Origin: Trematomus loennbergii
Lineage: Eukaryota; Chordata; Actinopteri; Perciformes; Nototheniidae
Assembly (NCBI GenBank): GCA_012861695.1
Contig: JAAOOA010000457.1
Location: forward strand, 620,514-684,513
DNA: 64,000 bases
Direction of reading: 5' to 3'
Shown here piece by piece: positions 47,145 to 60,079 of this stretch (position 1 is its first letter; every line of letters starts with the position of its first letter). A program made the position numbers and the translations under genes. The notes under the pieces were generated by a model, which searched no databases, was not told the DNA's origin, and was given only the letters and a program-made list of their open reading frames with translations.

Positions 47145-48160
47145 AGGTCCCCTATTATACTGTTTTTCATCAATATATCACAGGTCTCAGATATATCCAG
47201 AACATGTCTCTGAAGTGTTTTGGCTTGAAACACCAAACAGATCATTGCAGCATCCCATAATCCCCTCTGTTTCAGCCCTGTTTCAAAAGTGCTGATTCTC
47301 TGTCTGTTACTTTAGATGAAAATAAGGAGCCCCTCCCCACGCCCCTCTGAGAGACATTTGGTTACAAAGAACACAATGGTGCTCTAGGAGGAGATTCAGG
47401 TGATAAGGGGGGGGGGGGTTACCTTGGTTGCTGATTGGCTATGGTTACACAAGCCACACATCGTTATGACATCATGAAGTGGCCAAAATCTGATCAGCTC
47501 ATTTTCAGACAGGTTTTTATATAAATAGATCAGGACAAAAGAGAGAGAATCTTTGTTCCTGAAACTTTCAGAGTCTCTTTCCACAGAGGGGACACATGTT
47601 GATGAGAAGAGACATGAAGAAGAGGGGACACATGTTGATGTAGAAGAGACATGAAGAAGAGGGGACACATGTTGATGTAGAAGAGACATGAAGAAGAGGG
47701 GACACATGTTGATGTAGAAGAGACATGAAGAAGAGGGGACACATGTTGATGTAGAAGAACATGAAGAAGAGGGGACACATGTTGATGTAGAAGAGACATG
47801 AAGAAGAGGGGACACATGTTGATGTAGAAGAGACCTGAAGAAGAGGGGACACATGTTGATGTAGAAGAGACATGAAGAAGAGGGGACACATGTTGATGTA
47901 GAAGAGACATGAAGAAGAGGGGACACATGTTGATGTAGAAGAGACATGAAGAAGAGGGACACATGTTGATGTAGAAGAGACATGAAGAAGAGGGGCACAT
48001 GTTGATGAAGAAGAGACATGAAGAAGAGGGGACACATGTTGATGTAGAAGAGACATGAAGAAGAGGGGACACATGGTGATGTAGAAGAGACATGAAGAAG
48101 AGGGGACACATGTTGATGTATAAAGACATGAAAAAGTGGATTTTGCATAATAGGTGACCT
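47145..48160 (+). mobile_element. TTAA-flanked element, family C, full-length copy with minisatellite
   Basis: 1016 bp. Left end AGGTCCCCTATTATACTG, right end GCATAATAGGTGACCT; TTAA at 47141-47144 and 48161-48164. The interior has GATCATTGCAGCATCCCATA, a poly-G run, and a 37-bp minisatellite near the right end. No transposase. Related copies lie at 11200, 24853 and 31505. Confidence 0.9.
47586..48128. repeat. 37-bp minisatellite, about 14-15 units (copy 2)
   Basis: Same unit as 31591-32101 (GGGGACACATGTTGATGTAG core). Several units carry one-base deletions, for example near 47758, 47957 and 47994. Confidence 0.95.
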
Positions 48161-48164
48161 TTAA

Positions 48165-49055
48165 TACAAGTTTCAGAGAGATATGGACACATAGAAACAC
48201 AACATGAGTATCCAAGAACCACACAGGGGGCTTAAGAATAACAAACATCATGTTTTGTGTGCCTTCACTTTCTTTGTGGGGTGTAATGGAAGTTCACAGG
48301 GCGGACTGTCCAAACTATAGACTGCCCTCGTCCCTTTTCTAAATGTTTATATACTGTAACGTTTAACTTTCATTGCATGTGTTTACTTCTATTTCCCTCC
48401 AACAAGAGTTGCGGATGGACTTTTACTGGAACTTGAGTGAATACTTGTTCCAAGGAACTTCCTAAATCCTGGCACATTTGTGTTTGTGTAGGGCGAAAGA
48501 AAGTAAGAGAAAGTTTCAACTATTAGAATACTGTAAGTGTGTGTTTGGGATTGTATTATGTTTACATGCTGTAAACAGGGCAAACATAAACTGTTTTTAT
48601 CCCTCTTCATGCTGGTAATGACTGACTACAGCAGAATGACCTTCTGTATGTGCGTTGCAAAGCTGTGTCCGTTTCCACTGCAGACCTTTCCAGAGAAATA
48701 CTTTCAGATTCTTAATATCTGCTTTTGCCCTCCAATAAAATACATAACCAACCCTTTGGTCCAAAGAAAGATATCGCAATAACAGCTTGCCAAAAATGTA
48801 TAAAGTACACAGATTGGAGAAGGACACAACTGAAAAATCTTCACTTATTTTCAAGCCTGCATAGACTGATAAGCGCTCCACATAGACATTTAAGATGTAA
48901 ACATTAACACCCAATCAGTGTGAAAAGCTTCAGTTTGAGACGGTGGTGGCGCTGGACCGATGCTGCATAACGTTTTCTGTCATCAGTGTGACCGGTCAGT
49001 GCAACTCCCTTTCAGGGCAGCGTGAGGACACTAATACCCCTGGGGGCAAAGTCTT
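48165..49055. other. No gene seen
   Basis: Intergenic; no exon or repeat boundary recognised. Confidence 0.4.
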
Positions 49056-49086
49056 GTATACTGTGTGTGTGTGTGTCGCGTGCGTG

Positions 49087-49122
<36 letters not shown>

Positions 49123-49129
49123 TGTGTGT
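49056..49129. repeat. (TG)n microsatellite
   Basis: TG units with CG and CA interruptions; a second GTGTAT tract follows at 49217-49253. Confidence 0.93.
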
Positions 49130-49806
49130 TGGGTATCGTTTTGGGGGTTTTTAAAGACTGATGGTAGCTGTCAGCTCTCTCCGGCCCTTGCAACCTCGGG
49201 CAGAGTCTCTAACCCTCTGTGTGTATGTGTGTGTATGTGTGTGTATGTGTGTATTATCAGGATCGGAGGGCATCCTAATGAACGACCTTCGACCTCCAGA
49301 AAGGGGATCCGGGCCGAGGAAGTTGAGAGTGGAGGTGAAGAGGGAGATGGAGGGCAAGGGGACGCCCGGCGCCACATTATGCATCCTATCAATCAAAAAG
49401 ACACCCCTAGATGCCCACCCTTGGGTGTAACACACCCACAGAAAGTGAACATCAACTCAGCCTCCATGACGGGACAAAAAAACCCTGCAGAACTTCTACG
49501 GGTGTCTTAGAGGTCAACAGCCAAGGTCCAGAGCTGCTAAATCCAGTCTAATAGTGTAAAATGTTGAATTGCCGTTGTTTTACAAATGTATTGGGGCAAT
49601 TTCAAAGTGAATTGGGACTCATAGTTCAGGTGAATAATGTCAAAGAGACACATATGAGTTGTAAGTTTGCTTGCTGTACATTATTATATATATATATTTT
49701 TACAACCGAAAATTAGCTTTTCTCATTTCTAATTTTCTAATGGCCAAATAACAAAATTATAGACCATTACCATTAACCTAGCTATATATTAACCAAGGAG
49801 TCTCAT

Positions 49807-49900
49807 GTCAAATCAAATCAAATTGTATTTATGTAGCCCAATATCACAAAACACATTTTTTCTTTGGAGGCTTTACAGATCAACAAACATGAATGAATTG
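49807..49900. mobile_element. Retroposon 3'-end fragment
   Basis: TCAAATCAAATCAAATTGTA followed by TTTATGTAGCCCAATATCAC and GGAGGCTTTACAGATCAAC, a common fish LINE tail. Confidence 0.6.
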
Positions 49901-50278
49901 TAATAATATCATTGCAAGAAAGAATGTAGATACAATAAATACAGTAGAAACAATTTAAAAAACTTTAAATACCATAAAATGTAGCACCCAGAAGGATGAT
50001 CATGTAAAGTATTGTGCGCGCAAAAGTTATCAAGTAAATTCTTCAATAATGCCTATTTCATGAAGGTTATATTCATCTGCTTTTGTTTAGGAGGTGATAA
50101 TACAACGTTCTGGTAATTTTGTAATTATTTCTTGCATGCAATAAATAAACGTTGTGATTAAAGCAGATTTGTTGGCAAATATTGTTAAAGAGTTGTGTGC
50201 TAATACTGCCCTGTGGTGTTGGGTATGGTAGGGTGTCAGAGTGTTGGTGTCAAATCCTATATAAAATGTGGCATCAAG

Positions 50279-50436
<158 letters not shown>

Positions 50437-50675
50437 GAGAAAACCTTGGAACCTGTCTCAAGCGCTGTCTGTTCGCCAGGTCCTCTGTGATTGGCTGAAG
50501 CCTCACATAAGCCCCACCCTGTGTCCTGACCCCTGGGTCGGGGTTTTTTAATGCAGCTTCAGCGGGGTCAAGGCTGGGTCGCTGCAGGAACCTAATGACT
50601 TCCTCCTAACAAAGACGTGATGTATGAGCGCTGTGATTGGCCCCTGAGATGACCAGCAGGTAACCCCCGGCACAC

Positions 50676-50677
<2 letters not shown>

Positions 50678-50735
<58 letters not shown>

Positions 50736-50737
50736 GG
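50678..50737. repeat. (GA)n microsatellite
   Basis: About 30 GA units with one GGA break. Confidence 0.97.
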
Positions 50738-50778
50738 ACGCACATTACATTAATGACATAGGCCTTAGGTTAGGGTTA

Positions 50779-50957
50779 CGGTACGTCCACACAGCAGCGT
50801 AAAAAAATCTTGGAGGTGGGCGTATCTGAAGCTTGGGGATTTTTTGCTTCCCACAATGCAGTTGGGCGAAAAGTGAGGCAAAGTGACGTCACCCCATTCA
50901 AAGTGAATGGGCAGAAGCATTGGAAGATTTTTTTAATGCTGCTGTGTGGATGGGCCG
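50779..50957. mobile_element. 179-bp MITE with ~30-bp imperfect inverted ends
   Basis: Left CGGTACGTCCACACAGCAGC, right GCTGCTGTGTGGATGGGCCG, both continuing into A/T runs. Flanks TTAGGGTT and TTAGGGTC suggest an 8-bp hAT-type duplication. Confidence 0.7.
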
Positions 50958-51367
50958 TTAGGGTCCTCACCACTCTCTAAAACAGAGTGACCCTCATGGC
51001 TCGAAATGCCCAAAAGTATGGTGAACTTTGATAGTAGTTTTGGATGATGCAAAAATGATCCTTAACAATTTGTTTTTAAATCGATCGGATCCGGACCTGC
51101 AGCATAAACTATTTTCCACATCCAATTCTCCACAGGGAGTTTCCGAGCCACCCTTTCCCTCTCTAACAAGGTAAACTGGGGTCATGTCACTTTGTTTATT
51201 AACAGCAGAGTGTTGCTGAAGTGAAAAGTGCACAGACGTACTCCTTCCAGTAAAACCAGTCCACGGGAACTAGAACTCACGCAATCTGAATGAATCACAG
51301 TTTCCAAGTATCTTGTTCAAATGCACATGCACCCCCCCCCCCCCGCACCACTCTGCTTACACCACAA

Positions 51368-51390
51368 ACACACACACACCACACACACCA

Positions 51391-51435
<45 letters not shown>
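51368..51435. repeat. (CA)n microsatellite
   Basis: CA units with regular CCACA breaks; preceded by a C run at 51331-51344. Confidence 0.95.
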
Positions 51436-51436
<1 letters not shown>

Positions 51437-52182
51437 CACACTCAGGGCTGCAGTGAATTACTAGCTGCTGTGCTTCTGTCTCCCTGAGTTTGCTTATCTT
51501 CCTGTTATTCCCCTTTTCCATTTCAATCTTTCTTAATCACAATAATTCATAATCATAATATGTTGCAGACTCAGCAAGATGACAATAAATATTCTGGTGT
51601 GTCGTCTTTTGTGCCTGCAGGGTCAAAAACTTAAGGTCAAGTGGAAAATTGTTTTCATGTGGTTCTCTCTTTCAGGCAGTCGTATAATTGAATGAACTGG
51701 AAAGAGTGCAAAGGACATCGTCACGCACATTTGTTTGCACACAAGGTTTTCTGACATGACTGTATTTGTCAGGCCGGCTGTACAGATCATTTGGGTACAC
51801 AGAAAACTATGATTTAAGTTCACTCTTTATAATTCCTTTTACATGACATGAGTATTTCTAATAGCTGACGTGTTGGTTTGTCTTAAAGTAGAAAAACGAA
51901 TTTGAAAATACTATTATATTGACGATGGGACAAGATATTTAGCTCCAGAGTCCAGATATTGTACATGCCAGCTTATTAGCATGGATAATTAGTAAGTTAT
52001 GTAACTGAGGCATCATTAAGTTGTATTATTTATATTTGTGTGTCTTCCCTGGTATGACTACATGAATGTCTGCAATGAAAATGATCATTCAAGCAAACTT
52101 AAATTGAAGTTGAGAACAGACACTGGTGCAATCTCAGTATGAACACAAGGTGGCGACATACTGCCAAAAGAAACTATATTTT

Positions 52183-52185
<3 letters not shown>
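51436..52185. other. No gene seen
   Basis: AT-rich intergenic DNA. Confidence 0.4.

Positions 52186-52234
<49 letters not shown>
52186..52234. repeat. (CT)n(CA)n compound microsatellite
   Basis: A short CT run passes directly into a CA run. Confidence 0.95.
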
Positions 52235-52236
<2 letters not shown>

Positions 52237-52834
52237 GCACACTCACAGTTGTTGTTGTTCATCCCTGTCTGCTGAGTCTTTGAGATTTCTTAAAACGTTA
52301 CATCTTGTATTGTTCATTAGAATATTGTTTATGTATTATTCACTTTATGATCAGGCTTTTCTCTGTCCATTACACTTAGCTTAAACAGCAATTTGTTTTT
52401 TTGTTTTATAGTTTTTGGGGTTTTTAAAAACTTAAAACGTTCTGATAATGGTCAACAGTTGTTGTATTGAATCTAAAATACTGTCCGCACATCATTTACA
52501 AATAACATAACAGTATTTACATAAATACCTGCACAGAACTAATACAGAGAAAATGAAAATAGATCTGTTTAACGGCTTATTTACAGTTTAATCCCCTCTT
52601 TTGCAACAATCTGTGTAAGCAATACTATTCATTGATTATACACTATTTGCACGGTTACTGTTGTTTTCAAAATGTGCTATTGCCTATTCATATATTTGTG
52701 TATTTAGACACATATTTAGTGGGAACAAAAGTAATTTGACAGCTCAACAAAAAAGAACAAACAGTTGGGGCTGCTGTAAGAGAGACGAAGGTGTGACATA
52801 AGACAAGACAAGTAGGAGAGGAGAGCAAAATAAA

Positions 52835-53180
52835 ACATTATTAATGCGGACTGAAGTGGAAGATAGGAAGGAAGGAGGAGGCGGACAACAAGAGCTGGGA
52901 AAAGGGATAGAGAGGAAGTGGGTAACGATACAAGATGCAGGATCTGTCGAGGTGGGCAGGAGAAGAGGGAGTAAAGATGGAGGGAGAGAGAGAAAGGGAG
53001 GAAGAGAGATTAAAAAAGGAGAGGGAAGAGAAAAGGGAAAAGAGGGAAGAGTGAGGGGGGAGAGGGGGAGAGAGGGGGAGAGAGGGAGCATCTGTTTCCT
53101 GTCTGGAGTCCAGCTGGAAGGAACAAACGACAACAGAAGAAGAAGAGGGGGACGAGGAGGAGGAAGTACCGGCGAGCCTG
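52835..53180. repeat. Purine-rich (GGA/GA) tract
   Basis: Plus strand strongly biased to G and A over about 340 bases, degenerate rather than periodic, directly before a long CA tract. Confidence 0.75.
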
Positions 53181-53191
53181 AGAACATGTAT

Positions 53192-53390
<199 letters not shown>

Positions 53391-54175
53391 TCATGTGCAG
53401 ACTTCCTCAGGGAAAATCGAATCCTACTTCCTCTTCTGTGTGTGAGTGTAAGCAGGTGTGTGTGTGTGCTGTCAGCTGCTCAGCTAATGATAATAAATTC
53501 ACACATGTAACATAATAATAAAACTGATTCCACCCCAGGTTGGGAAATCAGTTTTAGCATCTGACTTTGGGTGTTGAACCATATATTGACATCTGTATTA
53601 TTGACACTGATATATCATTTAAGAATTGACTGTCTGTTCATTAAGCGTTGTTTTGGGCACACGTGTACACATTCTTTATTTGTTTTAAATCCTGCTCCTG
53701 GCCAAAGTTCAGAATACTTGACAAGTGATATGTGTGATCTGCAACCAAGTGCCCTCTTTCACTCTTTTCATTGACTTTCTTTGCAAGTGTGCAACCTCTA
53801 AAATTCACCTCACAGTTTTCCTGAAACACACCATTAGGCCCAAGGATATAAAGCTCCCCAAAAACAGCCTTGAGTTCAACTTGTCCTTGCCTCTAGGAAA
53901 AGATAATACTGTAAAAAAAAAAGCAATTTTATGGTTAATTGTTTTACAGACAGTTAAAAGAAGCACACATTTATTTAACTGGCTTTATAGTCAGAGTGCA
54001 GACCTACTCTTCTGATGTCTGTTAGTGAGTTACTTCTGCATATGTGCCGTGTCTTACTGAAGAAAATACATGTCAAATATATTAAAAAGAATGAAAAGAT
54101 TATATAGGCCGACAAATGCAACTTCCATAAGGTGTCCAGCCAAGCACCATACACACGAGTGAAGATGGAGTTACA
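53391..54175. other. No gene seen
   Basis: Intergenic; a 96-codon frame at 53725-54015 shows no domain. Confidence 0.4.
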
Positions 54176-54344
54176 CTGTGTGTGTGTTTTTGTGTGTGTG
54201 TTGTGTGTGTGTGTTGTGGTGTGGAGGAGAGGGGATCGGGGGCGGGGGGGTAGGATTTCCTGATTTGTTTGTTCCTCTCACACACTTTTCTTCCTGGACC
54301 AGGCTGGATTTAGACTTCCTGTTCAGAGCTATTCTCAGAGCATC

Positions 54345-54346
<2 letters not shown>

Positions 54347-54412
<66 letters not shown>

Positions 54413-54426
54413 ACACACACCACACA

Positions 54427-54478
<52 letters not shown>
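54347..54478. repeat. (CA)n microsatellite
   Basis: About 65 CA units with CCACA breaks; a (TG)n tract on the same strand lies at 54176-54222. Confidence 0.97.
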
Positions 54479-54480
<2 letters not shown>

Positions 54481-55815
54481 AGTTTTAAGCCTATACTCAT
54501 ATTCATAAATATAGCCTGTCAGTGTCATTTGCACGTGGCTGAACACTGGTGTGTGAGATGCATCGTCAGAAAAATAACAGAGATGCATCTGGTATATGAT
54601 TTGATCGGACTCTTAGATGCATCAACTCCCCAAACATCTCCCGAGTCAGTCAGTAGATTGTTATCTACAGAAGTTATCTCGCAAAACAGAAAGTGCAGTG
54701 TGCATGTTGTGGATGTTGATATTGCTTCTGGTGTGTGTGAATGTTGTGGCCATTCACATGATTGTATATATACAGTATGTCTCTCAAGTCAAAGTATTTT
54801 TCTTTTTTTAAGGATGTTGGGGGGGCGTTGAAGGGACGAAAGCAGGTGCCTCATGGCAACAATACACAAACACACGCGCTGCAGTTTTTCTCACAGCCTT
54901 GACAATCAAAGGGATTGATCGTTCTCATTGTGTGTGAGAGAGCTTCCTGTTTACCTTCAGAAACAAAGAGCTCCCTCTCATCAGGTTATTGTACCCTGTA
55001 GTCACTCTCTCCTCCATGAAGCCTACTCACACTTCACGTATAGTCATCCAATGTTCCTGCAGGCCCCTTCACTTGTCCAGGGTCTGATGCAGGTCAGGTT
55101 TTCCATTGGTTACTTGAAGCAGGTGGGTATTGGAATGTGAGGAGTACGATGTAATGTACAAACAATATTGGGAATTAGAAGAAGTGTAATGATATTTAAA
55201 CATCCCTGAGAAGAGAGACACAGAACAAAAGGGAATTAGAAATGGTCCACATCTGGGAAAGGAGAGTAGTGATCATATAAACTGTAGATATAGACTCTTC
55301 ATATAAAAAAATTGTTGTCTTTCGTTGTTTGAGTCTTCAGCAGAATTACTGCTTGAATGCTTTTATGAAACTTGTGGATAACACATTACTTTTCCCATTT
55401 TTAAATGTTGTTGTATTGTGATGTAATGATATGTGTTTAGTTAAAGTAACATGACGTGCCTCTCTTGTATGAAAGTGTTTTTTAAGGGATATGACAATCC
55501 TTTGTCAAAGGTCACTCTAACTCTTGATCCTTTTAAATGTTAAAATGTACACAAAATCATATTTATTTCCAAATACTTTTTATACAATCTTGACAAAATG
55601 ACTGCTGCATCATCGTCTGTTTTGATGAGTATACATTTATACAATAGTACGGTACACTAGGTTGTGACGTTTGCATGACTTGATAAACTGTAGGACTTGT
55701 GGCTTTATTTGATGGAGATGTTTTGTTCATTTTATTTGTGTGGTATGTACGATAGACAAAATTAGGAATAAAGGATACAATTTTGTGTTGAGTGCAATAC
55801 CATTTGAATTAGTAT
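54479..55815. other. No gene seen
   Basis: AT-rich intergenic DNA; no exon recognised. Confidence 0.4.
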
Positions 55816-57518
55816 GGTTAGGGTTAGGGTTACTCATGTAACACGCTCTAAAGATCTGGGGTTAGGGTTAGGGTTACTCATGTAACACGCTCTAAAGATC
55901 TGGGGTTAGGTTAGGGTTACTCATGTAACACGCTCTAAAGATCTGGGGTTAGGGTTTAGGGTTACTCATGTAACACGCTCTAAAGATCTGGGGTTAGGAT
56001 TAGGGTTACTCATGTAACACGCTCTAAAGATCTGGGGTTAGGGTTAGGGTTACTCATGTAACACGCTCTAAAGATCTGGGGTTAGGGTTAGGGTTAGGGT
56101 TACTCATGTAACACGCTCTAAAGATCTGGGGTTAGGGTTAGGGTTACTCATGTAACACGCTCTAAAGATCTGGGGTTAGGGTTAGGGTTACTCATGTAAC
56201 ACGCTCTAAAGATCTGGGGTTAGGGTTACTCATGTAACATGCTCTAAAGATCTGGGGTTAGGGTTACTCATGTAACACGCTCTAAAGATCTGGGGTTAGG
56301 GTTACTCATGTAACACGCTCTAAGATCTGGGGTTAGGGTTACTCATGTAACACGCTCTAAAGATCTGGGGTTAGGGTTAGGGTTAGGGTTACTCATGTAA
56401 CACGCTCTAAAGATCTGGGGTTAGGGTTACTCATGTAACACGCTCTAAAGATCTGGGGTTAGGGTTAGGGTTACTCATGTAACACGCTCTAAAGATCTGG
56501 GGTTAGGGTTACTCATGTAACATGCTCTAAAGATCTGGGGTTAGGGTACTCATGTAACACGCTCTAAAGATCTGGGGTTAGGGTTACTCATGTAACACGC
56601 TCTAAAGATCTGGGGTTAGGGTTACTCATGTAACACGCTCTAAAGATCTGGGGTTAGGGTTAGGGTTACTCATGTAACATGCTCTAAAGATCTGGGGTTA
56701 GGGTTACTCATGTAACACGCTCTAAAGATCTGGGGTTAGGGTTACTCATGTAACACACTCTAAAGATCTGGGGTTAGGGTTAGGGTTACTCATGTAACAC
56801 GCTCTAAAGATCTGGGGTTAGGGTTAGGGTTACTCATGTAACACGCTCTAAAGATCTGGGGTTAGGGTTAGGGTTACTTATGTAACACGCTCTAAAGATC
56901 TGGGGTTAGGGTTAGGGTTACTCATGTAACACGCTCTAAAGATCTGGGGTTAGGGTTACTCATGTAACACGCTCTAAAGATCTGGGGTTAGGGTTACTCA
57001 TGTAACACGCTCTAAAGATCTGGGTTAGGGTTACTCATGTAACACGCTCTAAAGATCTGGGGTTAGGGTTACTCATGTAACACGCTCTAAATATCTGGGG
57101 TTAGGGTTACTCATGTAACACGCTCTAAAGATCTGGGGTTAGGGTTACTCATGTAACACGCTCTAAAGATCTGGGGTTAGGGTTACTCATGTAACACGCT
57201 CTAAAGATCTGGGGTTAGGGTTACTCATGTAACACGCTCTAAAGATCTGGGGTTAGGGTTACTCATGTAACACGCTCTAAAGATCTGGGGTTAGGGTTAC
57301 TCATGTAACATGCTCTAAAGATCTGGGGTTAGGGTTACTCATGTAACACGCTCTAAAGATCTGGGGTTAGGGTTACTCATGTAACATGCTCTAAAGATCT
57401 GGGGTTAGGTTACTCATGTAACACGCTCTAAAGATCTGGGGTTAGGGTTACTCATGTAACACGCTCTAAAGATCTGGGGTTAGGGTTACTCATGTAACAC
57501 GCTCTAAAGATCTGGGGT
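55816..57518 (+). repeat. Compound telomere-derived minisatellite, about 42 units
   Basis: The basic 38-bp unit is TTAGGGTTACTCATGTAACA followed by CGCTCTAAAGATCTGGGG. Many units carry one or two extra GGTTAG hexamers, giving 38-, 44- and 50-bp classes. A manual count of the ACTCATGTAAC core gives about 42. Variants include CATGCTC for CACGCTC (about six units), a few one-base deletions, and one CTTATG. Every unit has an AGATCT. No coding potential. Confidence 0.95.
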
Positions 57519-58100
57519 ACATGAGAATATGTTTGGGAAAACTATAAGGATAATTAAGATAAGAGGTTAAGAGAAATGTGGTTTATAGAACAGATTTTTT
57601 CAATGAAAATGTTAATTTATTTGAATTTTTAAATTCCTTTTTAAGTAATATTGGATGTAGTATCTGTGCAGCTGAAGACCCATCGATGTATGAAGAAACG
57701 TTTCAACCAGAAACAACTACAATCCAGTATATAAAGTGGTAAGTGGCTATTCAGATTGAAATATAGTGACACAGACACTTGGCTCTGCATGTCTCAGTGT
57801 GATATAATACAAATATTCAGTGAACATTAAATAACTTCAGGAGGTTTCCACTGCTGGCTTGCAGACAAACGCTCAGGATGGCGTGATGAACATCCATAGC
57901 CGGGGTGGTTAGAGAGTCCTCTTCCCTCCTCGGCCTGTGATTGGCCGTGAGGCGGCTCGTCAGTCATCAGTGTCCGTGGAGACGGTAATTACTGGAGGGA
58001 TGTTTGTGTGTCTGCAGGATCCTCCAGCGACAAAACATCAAACCACAACAGAAACGCTGTGTGTCTCCTCCTCTCAAGTTATGTATAGGCCTGTTTATTA
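57519..58100. other. No gene seen
   Basis: Intergenic DNA between the minisatellite and a CA tract. Confidence 0.4.
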
Positions 58101-58224
<124 letters not shown>

Positions 58225-58561
58225 ATACACAAATAGAGTTTCTGTTGTAGGTTTTGTGCATTTTGCATGTACACGTGTGAGCATGTGTGTATATCTCTGT
58301 TGATCACCTGATGGATGAATTAGTTCAAAACATCTGCGAGTGTTTGCTTGTATTTGAGGTCATGTGTGTGCTGAAGAGAAGTTGGATGATTTGAACTAAA
58401 CTTCAAAGCAAGACACACACTTGTAGTACTTTAGTTGTGGTGACCCTCAGTGACAAAATACATTCCTTAGCCTTTACCCTAACAATAAAGGTTCATGCTC
58501 AAAACTGTCAAAATGACATCACTTTCTAAATATGTCAGGACTAAACTCAAACTGGTCCACA

Positions 58562-58574
58562 CATACGCACACAC

Positions 58575-58627
<53 letters not shown>

Positions 58628-58636
58628 CACACAAAC
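58562..58636. repeat. (CA)n microsatellite
   Basis: About 35 CA units with CG interruptions. Confidence 0.95.
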
Positions 58637-58714
58637 ATACTCACACACTGCGGGTTTGAATCAAACAGTTGGACAGAATGGATCATGCCAACCGACTACT
58701 CTGTCATTACCACA

Positions 58715-58715
<1 letters not shown>

Positions 58716-58793
<78 letters not shown>
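58716..58793. repeat. (TG)n microsatellite
   Basis: About 39 pure TG units, only 80 bases after a CA tract, so the two could pair as an inverted repeat. Confidence 0.97.
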
Positions 58794-58794
<1 letters not shown>

Positions 58795-60079
58795 TTGTTG
58801 GTGAAGTAAGTATAAAACGACTCATCGTGATTCTTCATCAAATAGGAGTATTTGAAGAACATAAAGTAAGAACTGCTTCAAGTTTAAAACATGCTTTTTT
58901 TTAATACTGAAACTGAAATATTACACACAAGTCCTCCAGTAAAAAAGGAACATAATATTTGATAGAAAACAAAAACAGAGTGATCACTTTCATTCAAGAT
59001 AGGCTTACTCTAATGTCATTGACTGACCAAAATCATTCTAAGCATCCACTGGTTGTACAAACGGCAGATTTTGATTAAGAACTGCTACATTTTGAGTAAA
59101 AGTGAGTAAGTATTTTTCTGTAGTGAAATAGACTTTCTGTCGAGATCTTTTCATTAACTTTCAAGAGTCTTAGCCACAAGACGTGCTTTCAAAGCCTTGT
59201 TGGAGCTGTAGTAGTTGATAGAATAGTTATTTGTTTGTTTGTATGGAAAACCCCAGGAAGCAAATGAGAAAAAGAGATGACAGAAAATATTTATGAGCTG
59301 TATTACTAAATTCATATTCAAACTAATCGTTTTAGCTTTTAAGTATGTAGTAATATACCATACCATACTTGATCCAATTTGACTTATTTTATTGTCATTC
59401 CATAGAATTGCTGCTTCACTGTATGATTCAGTTTTTCTAATTGTGTGTATGTTTGTGCATTTTTTGCGTGTACACGTGTGAGCATGTGTGCAAATCTATT
59501 TTGATCACCTGATGAATTCATTAGTTCACAACATCTGCGTGTGTTTCCTTGTATTTGGGTCCGTGTGTGTGCAGTAGAGAATTGATCTAATGTCGCTCAT
59601 CATAATTTTATGTATTTTTTACGTCATTCCAATCCATGCAATTGCTGCTTCACTGTATGATTCAGTTTTTCTATTTGTGTGTTTGTGTTGTCAGTGCCCT
59701 TACGCAAAGAAAATATATTTCCCCATATTAACTGTCAATATATTGCATTATTTTGTTTTCTGATTTACTGGTTAATTGAAAAGATTTAATAAAGGAAATC
59801 TTGCTGTTGGCTACACCAAGTGATACTGATTAATAATCAACATGAAAAACATATTTATTCATATCTACAAAATATATTGAAAATATATTGAAGATATATA
59901 GAATAATATATTGTGTTAATATATTACAATATATATATATGAATAATATATTGTGATAATATATTGTAATATATGTGATAATACATCAGTAATTGCCGCT
60001 TTCCATATATTGAGTAATATATGTAAATATATATAATATATTGGTTGTGTATATATGTGAACATACATTTACTATATAT

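Larger units (their letters stand above)
58251..59690. repeat. Local segmental duplications around two CA/TG tracts
   Basis: About 140 bases at 58251-58390 (TGTACACGTGTGAGCATGTG, TTGATCACCTGATG, ACATCTGCG.GTGTTT) recur at 59451-59585. A further block (AATTGCTGCTTCACTGTATG, ATTCAGTTTTTCTA) occurs at about 59405 and 59640. Confidence 0.8.

Noticed and set aside
47396..48251. Second set of three overlapping minus-strand frames
   Set aside because: Same 37-bp minisatellite artefact as at 31.5 kb.
55816..57518. CRISPR-like array appearance (regular repeats)
   Set aside because: There are no unique spacers: the entire unit repeats and the hexamer is telomeric. The genome is eukaryotic.
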